A stretch of 64,000 bases of DNA, from positions 69,632,001-69,696,000 of the forward strand of contig NC_134715.1 of assembly GCF_049634645.1 (NCBI RefSeq), written 5' to 3'. Position numbers and translations under genes: made by a program. Positions 23,455 through 34,960 of the stretch are shown here, one piece after another. Positions within the stretch are counted from its first letter, which is position 1. Each line of letters opens with the position of its first letter. Under the pieces are notes generated by a model. It ran no database searches, had not been told where the DNA came from, and saw only the letters and a program-made list of their open reading frames with translations. The DNA is from Pelodiscus sinensis. Its lineage: Eukaryota; Chordata; Testudines; Trionychidae.

Positions 23455-23986
23455 CCTACCCCAGAATGGGTGTGAATTAAAAGTGTCCTAGTTTAAACAA
23501 ATATAATCCTGTTTGAAGAAGATTACATTTATTCAAATTAGGAACCTTTTAGTTAGCACCCACAGCTGTCAATATGTAGCATGTGGGAGTTAAAACACAC
23601 GTGGGAGCTGAAACAATACTTTGGTGCACACTGATATTCACGCTCTTGTAGTCTGAACTGTGGGGCAGTATAGATGTGTACATCTCAGGTATGAGAGTTT
23701 CTGAACTCAAATATCCAGAAATATTTCAGAATTAGTTTGTGGTCATCCATGACGAGGCTCAATTATCATCACTTTCAAGGCAAGGTAATGGACCCAATTA
23801 GTCAAAATCTACTAGCTCTGGTCTCTGAGGGGAATGTGGAGAATGTTTTCCTCCTTGGGAGCCACGTCTGTGAGGGTTTGTTTTTCTGCTTTTCACTTGT
23901 GTGCGGCCCCCGACTGATTTTTCTGTGGGTTCTCCACCCCTGCAATATGAGAACTGCACTGAGGACTGAGAGGGGCAGAAGGTCTG
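23229..23986. other. Unmarked DNA with a GA microsatellite
   Basis: No gene recognised. The GA run is listed separately. Confidence 0.4.
23418..23451. repeat. (GA)n microsatellite
   Basis: An uninterrupted run of roughly 15 GA dinucleotides inside a slightly longer purine tract. Confidence 0.95.
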
Positions 23987-23989
23987 TTA

Positions 23990-24377
23990 GGGCATGTCTA
24001 CACTAGGAAATTATTTCAAAATAACATACCAAATCACTATTTTGAAATAGCTTGTCTACACTACACGGAAGCCGCAAAATTAGTCCGAGGTGAATCCTTT
24101 AGTGTGGATGCCCTACCTCGACTCACAGCCCCAGGAAGCACGGGGAAGTAATTACTTTGAATGACTCTGGGGAGTAGTTATTTTGAAATAGCAGCGGTGA
24201 AGCATCCACACTACCACTATTTTGAAATAACTAATTCAAAATAAACTTTATTCCTCGTGCAGAGCAGGAGTTGTTATTTTCACATAACCAGCCCCTGATT
24301 TCAAAATAATGGGCTTGGTAGTGTTCTTTTGAAATAAGAGGAGTTATTTTAAATAACCTTCTAGTGTAGATCAGGGC
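23990..24377. mobile_element. GTCTACAC-type MITE (TTATTTC family), complete
   Basis: It begins GGGCATGTCTACACTAGG and ends CTAGTGTAGATCAGGGC. Exact TTA flanks (23987-23989, 24378-24380) are the classic PIF/Harbinger target duplication. The interior carries many TTATTTTGAAATAA inverted motifs and the 'CCCCAGGAAGCACGGGG' block shared with 6118-6520. No coding capacity. Confidence 0.9.
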
Positions 24378-24380
24378 TTA

Positions 24381-24764
24381 GTTTGAAGATTTGTTTGGAT
24401 TTTTATTTGGAATTGTTTGTGCTGCCCCAGAACAGGTGTATACTGCTACCTGACCTGGCTGGAGGCCCAAGCCATAGTGCACCTAGATAGGGAGTTGAGA
24501 GAAGATGCAAATGTAAAGAAGGTCCCAGGTGCCATAGATGAGTACCCCTGAAATGCTGTGCCCTCAAGTTGAGGATGCGCACTTTCACTATATGATTTCA
24601 AAAGAACCCATCATGAGCCTACCTGTGCAAATTCCAAAGCATTCATATTTTCTCTCTCCTTTGAACAAAAAATCGAAAGATCTCTTCATTATTCCTATAC
24701 AGTATTTTCTGCATTGATTTCCAGTGCAAGACATTAGATAGTATCATTCATTAGCAGCACTATG
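24381..24764. other. Unmarked DNA
   Basis: No gene or repeat family recognised. Confidence 0.4.
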
Positions 24765-24772
24765 TATTGGAT

Positions 24773-25521
24773 TAGGAGTCGTCAACCTTTCAGAAGTGGC
24801 ATGATGAGATTTACCTCATTCATTCTATTTATAGCTCTGCGTGCCACTGATACTTTTTAAAGTCAATAATAGTTCTTCTTACATTTCAGCAGCTTCATTA
24901 ATAAATAAATTAAATGTAGATTTTACCATTTAGTGTGATCCTTGGCCTTGCTTTCCCTTATTGAGTTCTCTGATCTTGGGCTTGTAGTTTGATACTTTAA
25001 GCAGCACACAAGCCTCAGTCTCCAGTACCACTCTGCTGGTGATGAAGGCAGACAAACGGCAGCATGATCCCCTGCCACAGCATTAGCCCAGCAGTCCCAC
25101 ATCCAGCACTAGCAGCTGCCCCACAGCCATCCCCAGGAGCAGCTATCACATGGCCTAGCCCAGCTCCAGCCCTTCCCAATGCTGAAGCTGGGGCCACAGC
25201 TATGTGGTGACTTCTCAGCTGTTTTGAGTGGTGGCCTGGGCCACCTGAGGAGCAGCTGGCACCACAGCCACCATGCAGCCCTGTCCTTGCTCTGGCCATT
25301 GGAGGATCCACTGCCGTGGCCAAGTGGTCCTGAGACCACCCCAGCTGCCAGAGGAGCCGCTGCCATGGCCATATCGTCCAGGGCTGATGCCATCCACCTG
25401 AGGAGCTGTTGCTGAGGCCACACAGTCCCAGGCCAGCCCTGCTGTGTGGGGGAGGAAGGAGCTGAGCTCCTGCTGCATGTCACTCAAAATTGGTTTGTGT
25501 GCCATAGGTTGCCAACCCCTG
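24773..25521. mobile_element. hAT-type non-autonomous transposon with GC-rich core
   Basis: The right end reverse complemented is CAGGGGTTGGCAACCTATG and the left end is TAGGAGTCGTCAACCTTTC. The flanks TATTGGAT (24765-24772) and TATTAGAT (25522-25529) form an 8-bp duplication with one difference. The middle (25,030-25,450) is much more GC-rich than its surroundings and gives several overlapping open frames on both strands with low-complexity translations. No transposase is seen. Confidence 0.85.
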
Positions 25522-25529
25522 TATTAGAT

Positions 25530-26412
25530 TCTGAATTTTTAAAATAGAGAGAGAGAGAGATTTTCAATATTCTATAGTTTTATAAACATTTTTGGAGTCT
25601 CAAAACAACCTACACAAATGTATACATAATGTATCTAGGTGTATTTCTTATCTCTTGATTTACAATCTAAAAATCAAAATAAGTGGAATGTAATTCCCAA
25701 GTTCAAGGAGTAAAGGTGCACTGAGCTTATATTCAAAAGGAGAAACATTTCAGAACTCATCACATGAGGAAATGCATACACAGTCCTGAGGCAGTTTTTC
25801 ATGCTACAACCATACATAACAATCTAAGATACCAATGCTGCAGTCCTCAGCAGTGGATTAATAAAGTCATAAATGTATGTTATATGTTAAGGCACTGAGC
25901 TGATAAAATAACTTTAAAACAACACATTCCCTATTCTACAGGAAGAACTCCTTATAAAACATGGCTCATAAAGTTAATCTCTTGTGATGTGGATCACATC
26001 TTGCAATCGTTTTCATATTAACATGCAAAGGGTCAAATCCAGTGGAGTTCACTTACATAGGACAGTGAACAATACTGATTTAATTAATTTAATATTGGAT
26101 CAAATAAAGTTATGCAGTTAATTTACTTTCCCTTAATTATATCCATTACATATTTCCCCAGTAATTAAAGAACAAATAAACTATATATACATTTGACAAT
26201 ATTACAAAAAACAAGATTATACATGTACAGAATAGTTTAGTTATGCAATCATTTCATTGTTGCTTGAGTTTTTTTGAATACATCCCTAATGAATGGGTAG
26301 CGCAGACTAATTTTACGAGAAAATCTTAAACAGTGCAATTATGCCACTGTGCACGGTAATGTGAAAATGTTCACTATCCTTTAAAATTACCCCCCTTTTT
26401 GTTCACACTCAC
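25530..26412. other. Unmarked AT-rich DNA
   Basis: No gene or repeat family recognised. A short GA run lies at 25,547-25,560. Confidence 0.4.
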
Positions 26413-26428
26413 TTTCTCTTGTCTGTTC

Positions 26429-26637
26429 CAGAGGGGTATCCCTGTTAGTCTATAACTGAAAAAAAAATGTAAAAAAACAAAGAATGGTCCTGTAGCAGCT
26501 TAGAGACTAACAAAATATGCAGATGGTACCATGAGCTTTTATGGGCACAACCTATTGAAGAAGCTCATGATACTATCTACATTTTTTGTTAATCTCTAAG
26601 GTGCTGCAGGACCATTAGTTGTTATTGTTGTTTTTAT
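26429..26637 (-). mobile_element. Second inverted Penelope-like insertion
   Basis: The minus-sense arm (26429-26556) abuts a truncated plus-sense arm (26557-26637). Both carry 'AAGCTCATG', '(T)TTGTTA(G/A)TCTCTAAG' and 'GCTGCAGGACCATT' or its counterpart. Flanks TTTCTCTTGTCTGTTC (26413-26428) and TTTCTCATCTGTTC (26638-26651) look like a mutated target duplication. The spacer of the larger copy at 8.3-8.9 kb is absent, so the arms meet directly within the hammerhead-like region. Confidence 0.6.
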
Positions 26638-26949
26638 TTTCTCATCTGTTCATTTGTCTTGCTTGCCAGATAAAACTATTTTTTCCACAAGTAAATTCAA
26701 ACATAAAAGACAAATAGTGAAATTATGGTTCTGTGTGTTCATGGGTGTTTTGAGACAGACTTCAATAGGGCCAACGTTTCACCCAAAGTATCATGCTCAT
26801 TCTTTTAGGTGTAAGGTACAATGTATCATGTCATCCATTGATTGGTTATGGAGCATGTACACTGATGTTACTGTATTCATGAAGTTTCATGAAGGTGCCA
26901 CCAGTCCCAATTCATAATCTAATTCCCTACTCAGTTATCTAATAAACTC

Positions 26950-27345
26950 AAACCTTAAGGCCAGAAGGGCTCATCATGATCATCTGGTTTGATTTCCTGC
27001 ATATCATAATACACAGAACTTTCTTGTGTCATGCAGCTGAGGAAGGCAAAAAATAAGCAAAAAGAAACACCAGAGTCACTACCAATCTGACCTGGGGATA
27101 ATTCCTTCCTGGCACCCTAAGGATATGGGTGAGACTCACCAGCTAGATGTTTAGATAGAAATTCTTTTCCTACTAGTGTCTCACATCTGGCGATTGGAAA
27201 TATTTGCTAATAGTGGATGGGGCCACATGCAACCTCCTTACAACAGCCCCTTCATATACTTATTAAGCTCAGTCTTGAAACAAGTTATGGGTTTTGCCCC
27301 TACTACTGCTCTTGGAAGTACACTGAAATTATATACCCACTACTG
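26950..27345 (-). mobile_element. CR1 3' fragment, antisense
   Basis: Reverse complement of the CR1 3' UTR and the end of ORF2. The stretches 'CTGACCTGGGGATAATTCCT' and 'GGTGAGACTCACCAG' align with the region 12,100-12,190 of the CR1 at 11.9-13.8 kb. Degenerate; the 3' tail is eroded. Confidence 0.75.
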
Positions 27346-27354
27346 GCTCATTGC

Positions 27355-27560
27355 CAGCTGACTCAGGGCAAGGGGCATGGGCTAAGGGCCTGTTTAATTG
27401 CCCTGTAGATGTTTTGGGGTTAGGCTGCAGTCCGAGTTCCGGGATCCTCCCACCTCAAAGAGTCCTAGAGTCCATCTTTCAGCCTGAGCCTGAATGCTTT
27501 CACCACAATCAAACAGACCCTTAATCCAAGTTCTGTGAGCCTATGTATATAGGCGGAACC
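27355..27560. mobile_element. Fragment of a further MITE-like repeat
   Basis: The motifs CAGCTGACTCAGGG, 'GGGATCCTCCCACCTC', 'AGCCTGAGCCTGAA' and 'AATCAAACAGACCCTTA' match a turtle interspersed repeat I recall as ending in GTGTAGACATACCC. Neither terminus is visible, so boundaries and class are uncertain. Confidence 0.35.
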
Positions 27561-29089
27561 CTAAAGGGCCCATGACCAGAACCCTTGCAAAGAAGGTGAG
27601 GGCATGGTTTCACTCTCACCCAGCCAGCTGGGAGTGAGATGGGAAAAGTGGCTAACTACAGTGTTTACATAACCTTTAAGGCACTGATGGGATTTCTTCC
27701 CAAGCAGCACCTATCCCCAGGATCACTTTTTCTATCAATATTTCTTAAGTCCTAGTATCTTTTTCTTTCGAAATCTTAACGAGCCGTGCCACATGATGGG
27801 GTGGGTCTGTCTATTAGGTATAACTGTTTTAAGGGTCAGACTGCTTGTCACAACAACACTGAACAATTTCCTCTCTGAAATATCTAATTGTTAATAAATA
27901 CTATGGATCAGATATTCAGGTGGTGTAAATTAGCATTGTTCTTTGGGTTTCCTTGAACTATGCCATTTTATACTATCGAGGATGTACCCTTGTGGAATTG
28001 TTGTATATGATCTAAAACATTCTCAGCATAAAATAACACGTATCAAAACATTTGTAAATTTGTAATTGCTCTTGGATGTCGTTAAAAAGGAAAAACAATG
28101 TTATCAATTAAATTAGTGTGCAGTACTTAACACAAGACAATATCATTCCAATTTATGAATAGTTCCCTTAGAATTATTTCTTTTTCATGTTTATATTCAC
28201 TAGTGATGCTATTAATTGTCAAAAGTTCAATGTTAGGGCATATTTTAATTAAATATGCATTATTCTTAATTAACCAAATCAAGATATGACTTAAAATGCT
28301 TATGCACATGTCCTAGTTTCAACATAGACAGAATACAATAGTTTTGTTCATGTTGCTGTCTGAAAGTTAATTTTTACATATTTTTGTCTTTGTGATTATT
28401 GTATTTTAAATGCAAAATTCTCTTCTAAGATCCTACAGTAATACAATTGAATTTTTATCAGTACAGGATATATATTCCTATACAACAGAATGGCAAGACT
28501 AATTCTGATTATAAGAATTATGTTTATTCAGTCAGGGGATAGAACTGTACAATGTGACATCTCAATTCAATCGTTGTGGCTCAAATTCTGAATATCATAC
28601 ACTAGCAATGAATTGCTTGCCACTGAGTTACTGATTAAGAACTAGTCATTGAAAAATGTAGTATAAAAATTTGAATAAGGAATACATTCAGGAAAATTGT
28701 ACTCTGGTCATGAATAACTCATGATCAGAAAGAGAACATTTAAAATCAGAAAATCTCTATTATAGAATTTTCTTGGCATCAAAAGCTATATGAAAAAGGA
28801 GGCATGGTCTTATAGACAAGACAGAAGACTAGAACTCACATGACCTAGATTCAAGGGCTGTTCATCATTTTTCCTTTAGGGAAGTACTTAGGTCCTCATT
28901 CTGCAATTGACTCCATCTGATGGAGGTTCCTTTCAGTCAGTATAGTGGAGGGCTCAGTACCCTATCAACATGCAACAAGTACCTTATCCATCTCATGTTT
29001 TGCATCACATTGGGCTACCATATTTCTTATCCTTGTCTGTCAACTGCCCTTCTCTCCAAATCTCATTTTACATTGAGATGCTAGCTTGA
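27561..29089. other. Unmarked AT-rich DNA
   Basis: No gene or repeat family recognised. Confidence 0.4.
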
Positions 29090-29800
29090 TGTCATTGCAA
29101 ACTGTTCATTTCCATGTCATTAATGGTCTTCCTCTCTTCTTGCATTTTCTGGTGTAACCGCTGTATGTTGTGATGATGATAACTATTGGTTTGTAGAAAT
29201 TCAATTTTGTCTTCAGGGAGAGATCTTTGAGTTGCCAGATATTTTTGATTCTTCCAAAGCAGCATTTGTCTTCATGATTTTTCTTATTTCCTCAAAACTG
29301 GTTCCATCTTGGCCGATGGTATTTTCAAGATATTTAAAATTGTTTACCTTCTCCAGTTTCTCATCTTGAATTTTGATTTCTGTCATGTAGCCCATATTAG
29401 CATGACTTTACATTTCTTTGCATTATTTCCCAAACCTATTTTTCTATTATTTCTTTAACTTGGTTTGTATATTTTTGTAGTCTGTTGGTATTTTCATCTT
29501 AGTCAGCAGAGTCTAGATCAAATAGCCTTAAATTGTTTGATTTTAGGCCGTATGTATTGTTGTAGTATTGCTTTAATCCATAGCTGATGACTAGCATGAA
29601 CAGAAAAAGAGACAGGGTGCTCCTGTCCTTTACTCCTAACTTTATACTGAATTGTTTACTCAATCTATTTTCCATTTTAATACAGCATTTTGAGTTGACA
29701 TACAATGTCTTCCTAATGTTGATTAATTTCTTCACAATTTTCCATATTGTTTCTCCATTTACACTATCGTTACAGCCATGAGGCCCTAATTTCACTATGC
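29090..29800 (-). mobile_element. Decayed non-LTR reverse transcriptase, RTE-like
   Basis: On the minus strand two open pieces read as parts of one reverse transcriptase. 29499-29795 includes 'KQFSIKLGVKDRSTLSLFLF', the counterpart of the G-V-R-Q-G-x-x-L-S-P-x-L-F motif. 29213-29395 includes 'EKVNNFKYLENTIGQDG' and 'EIRKIMKTNAAL', the thumb-region pattern of RTE and related clades. The catalytic YADD region between them is lost. It does not look like the CR1 copies in this window. Confidence 0.5.
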
Positions 29801-30520
29801 CTCAATTCACTGTTTTGTAAAATAGTGATAAATCTTTTTTTCAAAAACTGCTTAGGCTGTGATTCTACAGTTGACTTACAGTGGATGGACTCAGATTGAC
29901 ATGAATGGGGCTTCACGTGCAAGCAGGAGACAGCCAATGTGGAATCAGTTCCAAGGTTGTGTCCATAAACTGTGAGTTCCCTCACTATTGTCTCACTATT
30001 TACAGTACTTTGCACAATAGTGTCAGGACATCAGCTAGATTTTCTAGGCACTATTACAATATGAATAATGAATACTAAGGAAATAGTTAAGTAATAACAC
30101 CCTTTTTTCTTTCCTTCCTTGCCATCTTTTTTTCTCGTCTACTTAAATGTTCTATGTGACCAAGTCTGCCAACAGCATTGTTGGGCCCTTGGACAAGTTG
30201 GGAGGGGGTGACTCTGAGCCCCTGGAAGGGGTGGGGAGTTGGACAAAAGGTACAGGATTGGGGGTCTAGCCTCCCTCCACCAGCCCTTCAGCATTGCCCA
30301 GCCTGTGCCACCCGGAACCATACCCTTTAAAGTCAGTGGACCCGGAGGGGACACATCCCTTTGGCTCCCCCCAATCAGCAGTCCTGTGTGTGATATTCCC
30401 TCTCATTGTGAAATCATTCTGTAAAGTTTGAGGAAAGTCCATTCAAGCCTTCTGGGTTTTATGAAGTTAAAGAAAAATACATTTTCCCCATTAGAAAAAC
30501 ATTTGTCAATGTTTGTTTCT

Positions 30521-30523
<3 letters not shown>
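29801..30523. other. Unmarked DNA with one GC-rich patch
   Basis: The patch at 30,170-30,390 is GC-rich and resembles worn transposon interior, but no termini were found. Confidence 0.35.

Positions 30524-30566
<43 letters not shown>
30524..30566. repeat. (AC)n microsatellite
   Basis: About 21 uninterrupted AC dinucleotides. Confidence 0.97.
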
Positions 30567-30568
<2 letters not shown>

Positions 30569-33019
30569 GCACAAATCAACTGAACTTTGAAACATAAAAA
30601 TTGGGGTATATCATCACAACCAACTTAAAAAATATCATGGTCGGACAATAGATGTGTGAACAAAAAAAAATCCATTCTCAATTAATATAACTGCATCCGA
30701 ATTTTTAATGGAATCTGCTCTATATAGTATCATAATGCATGTGTTCTCTTAAAACTCAAGGAGCTGCTAGTGGTATCACTTCCACTATTTAGACTACAGA
30801 TTATTTGGGGAAGATTATAAATTCTTTCCGGAAGAGGTCTTGTCTCTACACCAACCAGTGTTTCTGCACCTACAGGTGTTACTGTGCACATATTAAACAT
30901 AAATAAAATCCACTAAAAGGGTTGCAAATTATGGATAGCTTGCATCTTCATTCTGTAGTTCAGTTGTTTATGCATAATATTCTTGGCGCATCTGAATTAT
31001 ACAGTTTTAACCAAGAGATGGAAATAGTGAAGACTTTCAGATTTAAAGTTCTTTGCACTCCTAAAAGTTCACATTTGATATTTGTTTATCAAAGCAAGCC
31101 ATCAAGCTGAATAAAAAATGTGAGTTATGCTGCTGCGTTATACTTTTTGCTTATATCAAAGTTTAGTAGCGAGCAAATTAAAATAAAGAATGCTTTCAGC
31201 ATCCAGATGATCAAATATTTAAACTGTATGACCCTCTTAGACTAAAAAAAAAAAGTTATTGCTGATTCTCAGTTAGTTTTATGTTACTGCAATTAAGTTG
31301 GCCTACTTGTGAAACAGAAGCAGCAGACTACTTTGTTTAGGTGTGCAATATTGGAGGTTATTCATAAACCAACTTCTTATGTGGTTGATCACAAGGGATT
31401 AATTTTGGTGGCTATTTTTGCAAATTGTAAGAACAATTAATGGGCAATGGTTTCTTTAATCATCACATAGTTAAAGCAGGGAAGTACTTACTGCAGATTG
31501 AAGATGGGTCTGAAGCCTGCATTTATTTGAAAGGATGCACTTAAATTTGTTTCTCTTCTGTCTTTCCCTTTTATATTCAATTAATAAGTAATGGGTACCT
31601 TGCACCAGTTCATTTAATTTTAACTTGGCCCCCAACAATCATTTTAAGTGCATTTCATTATATAGCTTGCTAAACCAGTTTTGATTAATAAAATATTCAT
31701 TGTTATATACCCTCATTTCTAACCTTTTGCATTTTTAAAAATTTTCTTCACAACATACCTGTGTTTTTAGCTTCCACTTTGGAATAAATTGTCCCTTGGG
31801 GACCTCAATAAAATCAAAGATTAAGCCTGTAAAACTACAGTTGAAAAACCAGTTTGTATTTGGAACACACAATGATCTGGGAATTTTGGTTTGTTAAGAT
31901 GTGCCAGTCTCTAAGGATTTATTTCCAATGTAAGCAACAATACTCCATGCATATACAGCACACTGCTTTTATTTGACAGACAGACATTAATTTTCTACAT
32001 CTGTATTGGTGTGAGATGGATTTAGTAATAGATCCAAGATGAAAATTTGAGATCTATATGTTAACTCCTCCAAATTCAAGGTTTTTTTAATCTGGTGTTC
32101 AGTTATTATAACATTAAAAGCCATTTGCACAGTCCAGAGACAAAGCAAATGTTTCCCAGGGTTTGTGGGTGTTCAGGACTGGTATAGACCCAACTACAGA
32201 CATTAAATCAACATTATCAAAATTGGATTTGCTGTTGATACATAATCTAGTATGTTCCCAATTTGTGCCTATGTTAGATGTCATCCGTGTGATATACATA
32301 TTAGATGTATGCATGCATTTTAATATGTGCCATACATACATCCCAATTCCATAAATCACATTTATTGCCATACAGTGTTACTTTAACATGGAGTGGCAGA
32401 GCTATGTATGCATAGAGATCAGAATCCCAGTGTTTTTCCCTTACATTAAATCTAGTTCCACAAAGAGTCTCCATTTGCTAATGAAAGTACTACTCACTGT
32501 AAGTAAGGATTTCAGAATTGGCCCACGGTTCTGGGACAGCAGGGGGATTCATTGTGAAAGGGCCAAATTGTATATGTTTCTGGAGGAAGAATAGGTGCTG
32601 AGGAGAAGAATATATGGGTCTGTGGGGCTGTTTCTGTTACTCTGGAAAATATTTGCAAGCACATAATTGCCCGTTGAAAAGAGATGTGGCAACTGGACTA
32701 ATGACCATGAACATGTTTAAACTGTAACTTTGATCATCATAAACCTAACACCAGTCTCAGTCATCAACAAGTAATTACACCTGTATAATTTAATTACTGA
32801 TGAATTCCATGGTACACATTAGGTAATAGGTATCTAGTATTCCTCAATAGTGGAACATGACCTATTGAATGACATCAGAGATACTTCTTAGCAAGTTAAT
32901 CTGCTGTCTGGCTCATTTGCTCTCTCCGTTTGCTTAAAGTTCACTGTACTTCCAATAGTACTGAAAGATGAACTGTTGAACTGGAGGGAGGTTACGTTGG
33001 AGTTTCTCAAGTTCAGTCT
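30567..33019. other. Unmarked AT-rich DNA
   Basis: No gene or repeat family recognised across 2.4 kb. Confidence 0.4.
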
Positions 33020-33410
33020 TCGGACAGATCATCTTTAATATTTTTATTTATAGGCACAGGGAGTGAGTATACTTCTTCTGAAGTCTGCTGACAGTACAAA
33101 GTTGGAAGGCATTATCAGTTCAGAGAAGGATTGCAGGATTTTCTCAATGACAAACCAGAAATAGGAAGACATTTAAAACTCGTGCAACTAGGATCTAATA
33201 CTTCTTTGTGCTATAAACTGTGGGTAGTCATCAGCTGAATACAACAGAGGAGGAAAGAGAATTGAACATGTTAGTCAATCACAAGTGGACTATAAGTCAC
33301 CAATGTGATGTAACTGTGAAAAAGAGAAATGAGATTCTAGGATGCTTTAGATGAGGCATTATCAGTAAACAAGAAGTATTAATGTCATTATAAAAAGCCC
33401 TTATCTGGAA

Positions 33411-34510
33411 CACTGGCATGCGTACAGGGTGTGCAGGCACACCCTAATGTGTTAGGGTTGCCAGGTGTCCAGTTTTCTACCAGACAGTCCATTTTTTGGG
33501 GGGAGGGGCGGCTCTGTCCGGTAAAAAAAAATCCAGAAAATACCGGACATGTGGGTTTTCCGACGGGGTGCCTGGAAGCCTGGTGGGCGGAGTGGCTGGG
33601 AGGTGGGGCACAATCGGCGCTGGTAGCCCTGGTTGCATGTGAGGAGGAGGGGAAGCCTGGTCCATGCTCCTATGCGCTGGTCAAGCGTGTGGTGGAGCTG
33701 TAGCTGGAATGACTCGTGCTTCGCCAGGATTGTGCAGGGGGTGGGAGTGCCCTGGGATCTGCATTGCCCAGGTCAGTCCTGCTCCCCCACTCCCCAGTGA
33801 CTGATACGCTCCTCCCCGCCATCCCCTCCTGGCCGGCCAGTTGGTTCTCCCCGACTTCTCCTCCCAACCTTCCCCGGCCAGCCCCGCTGCACCTACCGCC
33901 AGCTCTGCTTCTGGTGACCAGTTCTCCTCTCCTCCTCCTGAGCTCCCCTGGCCAGGCCCGCTCCTCCCTCCCCCTTTATCCCACCGACTGGTTCTGCTTC
34001 CCGTTGGCCGCTTCCCCTCTTCCCCACCGAACTCCCCTGGCCAGCCCCCGATCTCCCCCATCAGCTCTGCTTCCCGGCCCCCCCCTTGCTTCTGGCCAAC
34101 CTCGCTCCCCTCCTGGCCAGTCCGTATCCCCCATGAAGTGCGTCCGGTATATTTTTTAAGACTACCTGGTAACCTTATAATGTCTCAAAAAAAAAGTGGC
34201 TTTGCGTTTTAATTTAATCGCATGATACACTCTTTTAATTTTAAAGTATGGATTGTTGTATTATGCAATAAGCACCGAATTGCACATGTAAAAAACAAAC
34301 TAAGTACAATGTCCCATACTTAAATTTGTATTTTGTAAGTAAAGTTTAGTTGTTAATTTAAAAAAAACCAGTTGAGTGAAGTTTTAGTTTCTTTAGTTTG
34401 TTTGATGAATAAAAATAATGTCCTTTATGATTGAGTAGTCAATAAATGTTCACATTAAAAAAAAATTCCCTGGGAGCACACCCTTATGAAATGTGCTGCC
34501 CACACCTATG
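33411..34510. mobile_element. Outer hAT-type element of a three-layer nest
   Basis: An exact 8-bp duplication, ATCTGGAA, flanks it (33403-33410 and 34511-34518). The ends are CACTGGCATGCGTAC and, reverse complemented from the right, CATAGGTGTGGGCAGC, a loose terminal inverted repeat. Both subterminal regions carry AGGGTGTGC. The interior is interrupted by another hAT element at 33453-34177. No transposase is seen. Confidence 0.75.
33453..34177. mobile_element. Inner hAT-type element with GC-rich core
   Basis: The left end is TAGGGTTGCCAGGTGTCC and the right end reverse complemented is TAAGGTTACCAGGTAGTC. Flanks TAATGTGT (33445-33452) and TAATGTCT (34178-34185) are an 8-bp duplication with one difference. 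The core 33,590-34,130 is very C-rich on the plus strand and produces long but low-complexity open frames on both strands. No transposase is seen. Confidence 0.85.
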
Positions 34511-34560
34511 ATCTGGAATAATATAGGTGAATCTTGGACATGAGGGGATTAGCTCCTAGC

Positions 34561-34960
34561 CAGGCCTGCCTCTTCTCCCTCAGACCTGGCCACACCGTCA
34601 GAGCCAGAGGGGACCCCCATTTGTAAGCCAGCCAGTGCCCCAACCCCAGAACACCAGGAAGGTAAACAGATAGCACAGTATGATCCACCTCCACTGGGAG
34701 GGTGAGCAGGCAATACAGAGCAGCCCTCCTCTAGCCCCAGTGCACCGACGGGTGAGTGGGTGGCACATGCTCCCTCTCCTAAGCACCAGGTGTGTGAGTG
34801 GTCAGTGCACCATCCCACCAGCCACAGAGTTCAGGCCAGTCCCTATTAGTCTGAGGCTCAGCCCCACCCTGGTGTCTAGGGCACAGGGACATGAGCACCC
34901 CACAGCACAGCCTGGGAATCAGGAAGGGATCTGGGGGTGGGCAAGAGGCGGGTCTAGGTC
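34561..34960. repeat. GC-rich degenerate tandem repeat
   Basis: Blocks of roughly 55-60 bp recur with variation, each holding a form of CCCCAG(A/T)(A/G)CACC followed by GGTGAGTGGG-like text and GGCA(C/A)(A/T)AC-like text. It is surrounded by AT-rich sequence. Possibly the interior of another transposon; no termini found. Confidence 0.4.

Larger units (their letters stand above)
33020..34560 (+). mobile_element. Old CR1-like fragment split by nested hAT elements
   Basis: The left part (33020-33410) reads as worn CR1 reverse transcriptase in sense. 'STKLEGI' follows the position of the FADD box, and a 'KKRNEILGCFR' counterpart precedes '...KALIW'. At 33,410 the text breaks at TTATCTGGAA and resumes at 34,511 with ATCTGGAATAATATAGG. 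It is non-coding, and the right boundary is poorly defined. Confidence 0.6.

Noticed and set aside
25015..25505. Several overlapping open frames on both strands
   Set aside because: They follow from the GC-rich core of the hAT element 24773-25521; translations are low-complexity.
33681..34212. Proline-, serine- and glycine-rich frames of 120-147 codons
   Set aside because: They lie in the C-rich core of the inner hAT element, open in several phases at once, and have no start context.
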